A DNA stretch of 17,193 bases from Gammaproteobacteria bacterium (lineage in GTDB: Bacteria > Pseudomonadota > Gammaproteobacteria > Pseudomonadales > Azotimanducaceae_A): positions 1 to 17,193 of the forward strand of contig JAPOON010000797.1 of NCBI GenBank assembly GCA_026713405.1, given 5' to 3'. The translations under genes were made by a program, and so were the position numbers. Below the pieces are notes generated by a model. It saw only the letters and a program-made list of their open reading frames with translations. It was not told where the DNA came from and ran no database searches. Position 1 is the first letter of the stretch. Every line of letters starts with the position of its first letter. Positions 13,986-17,193 of the stretch are shown one piece after another.

Positions 13986-16931
13986 TCAGGCGATCTGCCT
14001 TTTGACCAGTTCGTTGAACGCGCCGCCAATGTCCATGAGTTCCTCGAAGGAGCCCGTCTGTACCACCTTGCCAGCCTGCATGACGTAAATCCGGTCAGCC
14101 TGTTCCAGCGTTGACAGGCGGTGGGCGATTACGATTCGAGTTGAAGTCAAAAGAGCCAGGTTCTGCATGACCTCGGCCTGATTCTCGTTGTCGAGCCAGT
14201 TGGTCGCTTCGTCGAGCAGCATGATTCGCGGACCGCCGATCAGCGACCGGGCGATGGTGACACGCTGACTCTCGCCGCCGGACAGCACAGACCCGCTGGC
14301 ACCGACCATCGTCATCAACCCCATGGGCATCGCCTTGATCTCGCTCTCGATGCCGGCGGCCCGGGCGGTTGCCCAGACATCGTCGACGGTCACCGCCTCG
14401 TGGTGTGCGACGATGTTGTCCCATAGATCCTGGGGATGGAGACGCACGGACTGGGGAACCGCGCCGATCTTGCGGCGAACCTGTTTCAGGTTCAGGTGCC
14501 GCAGGTCGCGCCCGTCGTAGTACACGGCGCCGGCCGACGGCCGGTCCATGCCGAGTGCGAGCCGGAAAAGGGTGCTCTTGCCGGCGCCCGACTCGCCTGC
14601 GATCGCGACGAATTCGCCGGGACGGGCGCGAATGGTGACATCGTCGAGGATCAGCGGGCCGTCGGGATCGTAGCGGAAGGAAATGCGATCGAACAGAACG
14701 TCGCCGCCCAGACGTTCAACTGGCTCTCCTTCGACCTCGGATTCCGGAACCGCGGCGAGCAGGGGACGCATCTGGTCGAACGCCGGCAGCATGGCGGCAA
14801 CGGAACCGAACGACTCGCCGAGCCGGGCAATTGCGGACTGAAAGGCGATGAACAGGGTGTAGACAACGAGAAAGTCGCCTACCGGAACAACCCGGTCGCC
14901 CGTCGTGGACACGGCGAAAAGCAATACCCCGGCGGCGATGAAGGGAACCGCGGCACCGAACGCCTGCGAATGCCCCTCTAGCGCGCCCAGTTCGAGTTCC
15001 GCGCGCTTCTGCTCGCGATAGTCCCGCGCCCAGATGGCGAAAGCCGATGCTTCCGCGTTTTCCACACGCAGCTTGGCGATGCCTTCTACAATCTGGAACA
15101 GCCGGCCGACGACGCGGCGAGCCGCCCCGATCATCCGCCCATGCGGTACGATCTGGCGCAATCCGAGCGCGACGGTGACCAGCAGCGAAACCAGGCTGAA
15201 AGCGAGGGCGATTACCCCGAGGGCGGTATCGTAGAAAAAGATGACGGCAAACACCGGAAGCAGGAAAAAGATGGAAAGCAGACTGTCGGCGACGATTCCC
15301 TGCAAACCATCACGAAGATGCTGGAAAGTCATGCCGGACATGGCCAGATCGCCCGCCGGGTGACGGTGCAGAATGCTTGACGGAAGGCGCATGAGGCGGT
15401 CCCAGAAGGCAGCTTCGGCGCGTGAGGCCGAGCGACCCTCGAGCCGCATCATCGCCGTGCTTTGCAGCAGGTGCAGCATTGCGCCGAACAGGCCGAATCC
15501 GGCAAGCGTCACGGCCACAGCGTAGAGCGCTCCGGGGCTTCCGCCCGCTACGGCATGGGTTGCGACGAATCCCAGGGCGAGTGCCGGCAGCAGTTTGATC
15601 AATCCGCCAGGAAGCCCTGCAATCACCAGTCTCGCCAGATCGCCGGCCGATCCACGCAAGGCGATTCCCAGGAGGTCTGCCGGTTTTACGTTCCCCGACG
15701 GCAATGGCCGGTAGAACATCCATGCTTCGTCCTGAAGCGCCCCCGCACGATCCGCCGCGATCCGGGTACTGCGTCCGGTGACCGGGTCGATCTCTCGATA
15801 GCGCCCGAACAAACGCGGCAGCAACGCTACGGGACGACCGTCCTCGGCGCGAAATGCCAGCATCGGGCCGCTGTCGCCACGCCACCAGTCCTCACCGGTC
15901 TTGAGTCGCACGCGCCGGGCGCGTACGCCGGATACATCCAGAATGTCCACGAGTCCGACCGGAGGGCTGGAAGGCCCCGAGCGCACAGGAATCTTGAAGT
16001 CGAATCCCTGGCGGCGGCCGATGATCTGCAGCGCGTCCGAGAGTGCCGTGTCCTCGGCATCGGCATCCCGATCGACCGGCATGTCGTACATGTTGAATAG
16101 CCGCGCCCTGGCGGCTTTTTCGGCCGTGCGGCGGCTGGAGGTCCGCTCGCGCTCGAGATTCGCGTCATCCACCACCGCCAGGCGGCGGTTGAGGCGCTCC
16201 AGATTGAAGGCGACTGCGTGAAACGCGGCGAGTGCCGGCTGCAGCACGCCCTGTTCCGCAAGCGTTTCAGTGGATTTACCCGAAACTGTCGCCTCGCCGA
16301 ACAAAGTGAGCCAACTGGACCGCGTCAGCGGCGTAACGACTTCGTGAGAGCCGCTCGCCTCGGCGACTTCCGCCTGGTCGACCATGTCCATGAACAGACC
16401 CGTACCCTGCGATGGCTCGGACACCCAGACCACCCCGCGCCGTACGGATAGCGTACAAGGGCCCAGGGTCTGGGTCAGGCCGGGCTCAGCCAGGGCAGTC
16501 GGGCGCGGAAGCCGGCTTACGAAACGCGCAAGCGTGTCCGTGATGTCTGTCAGCCACGCCTCCGTCTGTTCTGCCTGTTCCGCTGGATGAACCTCGGACA
16601 GCCGGGTTGCCGGCAGGCGCTTCAGCACGGTACCCGGCAATCCTTTGGCAATCAGGCTGAGCGTCGTGTCCTTGCCGTTGTCGTCCTGTTCGTCCGGTGC
16701 GACCCCGGGCAGCAGGCTGCCCGCTGCACGGCGCAGCAGATGCTGCGGTGAAGCCTGCTCGACCCCGTCCCTGAACTCAACCAGGAAGAGATCGACCGCG
16801 CCCCGGTCGATAAACCAGACACTGTCCGCATCGTCGAGCTTCACCGGCTGGTTGCCGGCGCAGGGCACGGATGTACCGGAGCGAGCGGCGAGATCGGCAA
16901 TCGTTTTGTATTGCTGGCTCGTGTCCTGCAT
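13986..16931 (-). CDS. NHLM-type ABC exporter, permease/ATP-binding subunit
   Basis: The product is 981 residues. The ATG at 16931 overlaps the stop of the upstream exporter gene as TGATG. The long N-terminal part (about 1-420) is soluble and has no C39 peptidase signature. Membrane helices lie near 436-465, 470-490, 550-592 and 660-700. The nucleotide-binding domain is complete: Walker A GESGAGKST (779-787), signature LSGGESQRV (884-892), Walker B IMLLDEATNWLD (903-914) and an H-loop His at about 937. The architecture matches the second, peptidase-free ATPase of NHLP-associated exporters (NHLM family, TIGR03797-like). It would pair with the truncated upstream subunit and export the cleaved peptide across the inner membrane. 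Confidence 0.92.
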   Translation of the reverse strand: MQDTSQQYKTIADLAARSGTSVPCAGNQPVKLDDADSVWFIDRGAVDLFLVEFRDGVEQASPQHLLRRAAGSLLPGVAPDEQDDNGKDTTLSLIAKGLPGTVLKRLPATRLSEVHPAEQAEQTEAWLTDITDTLARFVSRLPRPTALAEPGLTQTLGPCTLSVRRGVVWVSEPSQGTGLFMDMVDQAEVAEASGSHEVVTPLTRSSWLTLFGEATVSGKSTETLAEQGVLQPALAAFHAVAFNLERLNRRLAVVDDANLERERTSSRRTAEKAARARLFNMYDMPVDRDADAEDTALSDALQIIGRRQGFDFKIPVRSGPSSPPVGLVDILDVSGVRARRVRLKTGEDWWRGDSGPMLAFRAEDGRPVALLPRLFGRYREIDPVTGRSTRIAADRAGALQDEAWMFYRPLPSGNVKPADLLGIALRGSAGDLARLVIAGLPGGLIKLLPALALGFVATHAVAGGSPGALYAVAVTLAGFGLFGAMLHLLQSTAMMRLEGRSASRAEAAFWDRLMRLPSSILHRHPAGDLAMSGMTFQHLRDGLQGIVADSLLSIFFLLPVFAVIFFYDTALGVIALAFSLVSLLVTVALGLRQIVPHGRMIGAARRVVGRLFQIVEGIAKLRVENAEASAFAIWARDYREQKRAELELGALEGHSQAFGAAVPFIAAGVLLFAVSTTGDRVVPVGDFLVVYTLFIAFQSAIARLGESFGSVAAMLPAFDQMRPLLAAVPESEVEGEPVERLGGDVLFDRISFRYDPDGPLILDDVTIRARPGEFVAIAGESGAGKSTLFRLALGMDRPSAGAVYYDGRDLRHLNLKQVRRKIGAVPQSVRLHPQDLWDNIVAHHEAVTVDDVWATARAAGIESEIKAMPMGLMTMVGASGSVLSGGESQRVTIARSLIGGPRIMLLDEATNWLDNENQAEVMQNLALLTSTRIVIAHRLSTLEQADRIYVMQAGKVVQTGSFEELMDIGGAFNELVKRQIA

Positions 16932-17193
16932 CAGCCTGACCTGACCAGCTTGTGATAGCTGCCGCCGGTGTCCGCAATCAACTTGTCATGGGTGCCCCGC
17001 TGCACTTCGACGCCCCTCTCGAGCACGACGATTTCGTCGCAATCCCGCACCGTGCTGAGCCGGTGCGCCACGATGAGGCAGGTGCACCCGCGACGCCGCA
17101 GGGCGGCGGCGACGGGTTCTTCCGTTGCGGCATCCAGCGCGCCGGGCGCCCCCTCCCGCATGCACACGGGCGGCATTCTTACCAAGGGCCAGC
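16931..17193 (-). CDS. C-terminal end of a second ABC exporter subunit (truncated by window edge)
   Basis: About 86 residues of the ATP-binding domain are visible, with no stop before the edge, so the gene continues to the right. The distal part is normal: CTCLIVAHRLSTVRDCDEI with the H-loop His, then VLERGVEVQRGTHDKLI and the C-terminal helix. The region where LLLDEATSALD is expected instead reads VCMREGAPGALD, with the Walker B Asp as Glu and the catalytic Glu as Gly. By position it should be the peptidase-containing (C39) NHLM subunit, whose N-terminal protease would cut the leader after Gly78; that part is not in the window. The stop overlaps the next gene's ATG. Confidence 0.8.
   Translation of the reverse strand, partial: WPLVRMPPVCMREGAPGALDAATEEPVAAALRRRGCTCLIVAHRLSTVRDCDEIVVLERGVEVQRGTHDKLIADTGGSYHKLVRSG

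Noticed and set aside
1..17193. Insertion sequences, tRNA/rRNA genes or prophage genes
   Set aside because: No transposase-like translation, terminal inverted repeats or tRNA cloverleaf sequence was recognised on either strand.

Overview
The window is a GC-rich bacterial sequence dominated by a RiPP (ribosomally made, post-translationally modified peptide) cluster of the NHLP/TOMM type. NHLP means a precursor with a nitrile-hydratase-like leader. TOMM means thiazole/oxazole-modified product made by a YcaO cyclodehydratase. GC-rich codons, an outer-membrane barrel with a C-terminal Phe, a periplasmic LolA-like protein and a DSH-type amidohydrolase point to a Gram-negative proteobacterium, perhaps a gammaproteobacterium (inference). 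Both ends cut genes, so the cluster probably continues, certainly to the right.

Layout, left to right. (1) 1-2198: a possible truncated gene at the edge, a TetR-type regulator and a TIM-barrel amidohydrolase, all on the minus strand. (2) 2199-4321: a minus-strand operon of a LolA-like periplasmic protein and an outer-membrane beta-barrel, joined by a TGATG stop/start overlap. (3) 4601-4852: the plus-strand precursor peptide, an 83-residue NHLP protein whose core after the last leader Gly is only LCCCW. It has its own AT-rich promoter, a very strong ribosome binding site and a strong terminator. (4) 4969-10932: minus-strand modification genes, namely a membrane AlkB-type di-iron oxygenase fused to a degenerate GlnE-like domain, a fused E1-like/YcaO cyclodehydratase and an unrecognised 372-residue protein. 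(5) 11096-12406: an alpha/alpha-toroid (squalene-cyclase-like) protein carrying an N-terminal NHLP leader collinear with that of the precursor. A divergent FAD-dependent amine-oxidase/desaturase-like gene follows at 12513-13964. (6) 13986-17193: two overlapping ABC exporter genes of the NHLM type, the second truncated by the window edge.

Proposed logic (inference): the precursor is heterocyclised by the YcaO enzyme on its three consecutive Cys, perhaps further oxidised by the FAD enzyme and/or the AlkB-like oxygenase, cleaved after the leader Gly and exported by the ABC pair. No SagB-type azoline dehydrogenase is visible.

The most notable observations are the leader-fused toroid enzyme, the AlkB/GlnE-like fusion, the five-residue CCCW core, and an 86-87 nt element repeated three times upstream of the oxygenase gene, the YcaO gene and the LolA-like/barrel operon. 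That element ties the envelope operon to the RiPP genes.
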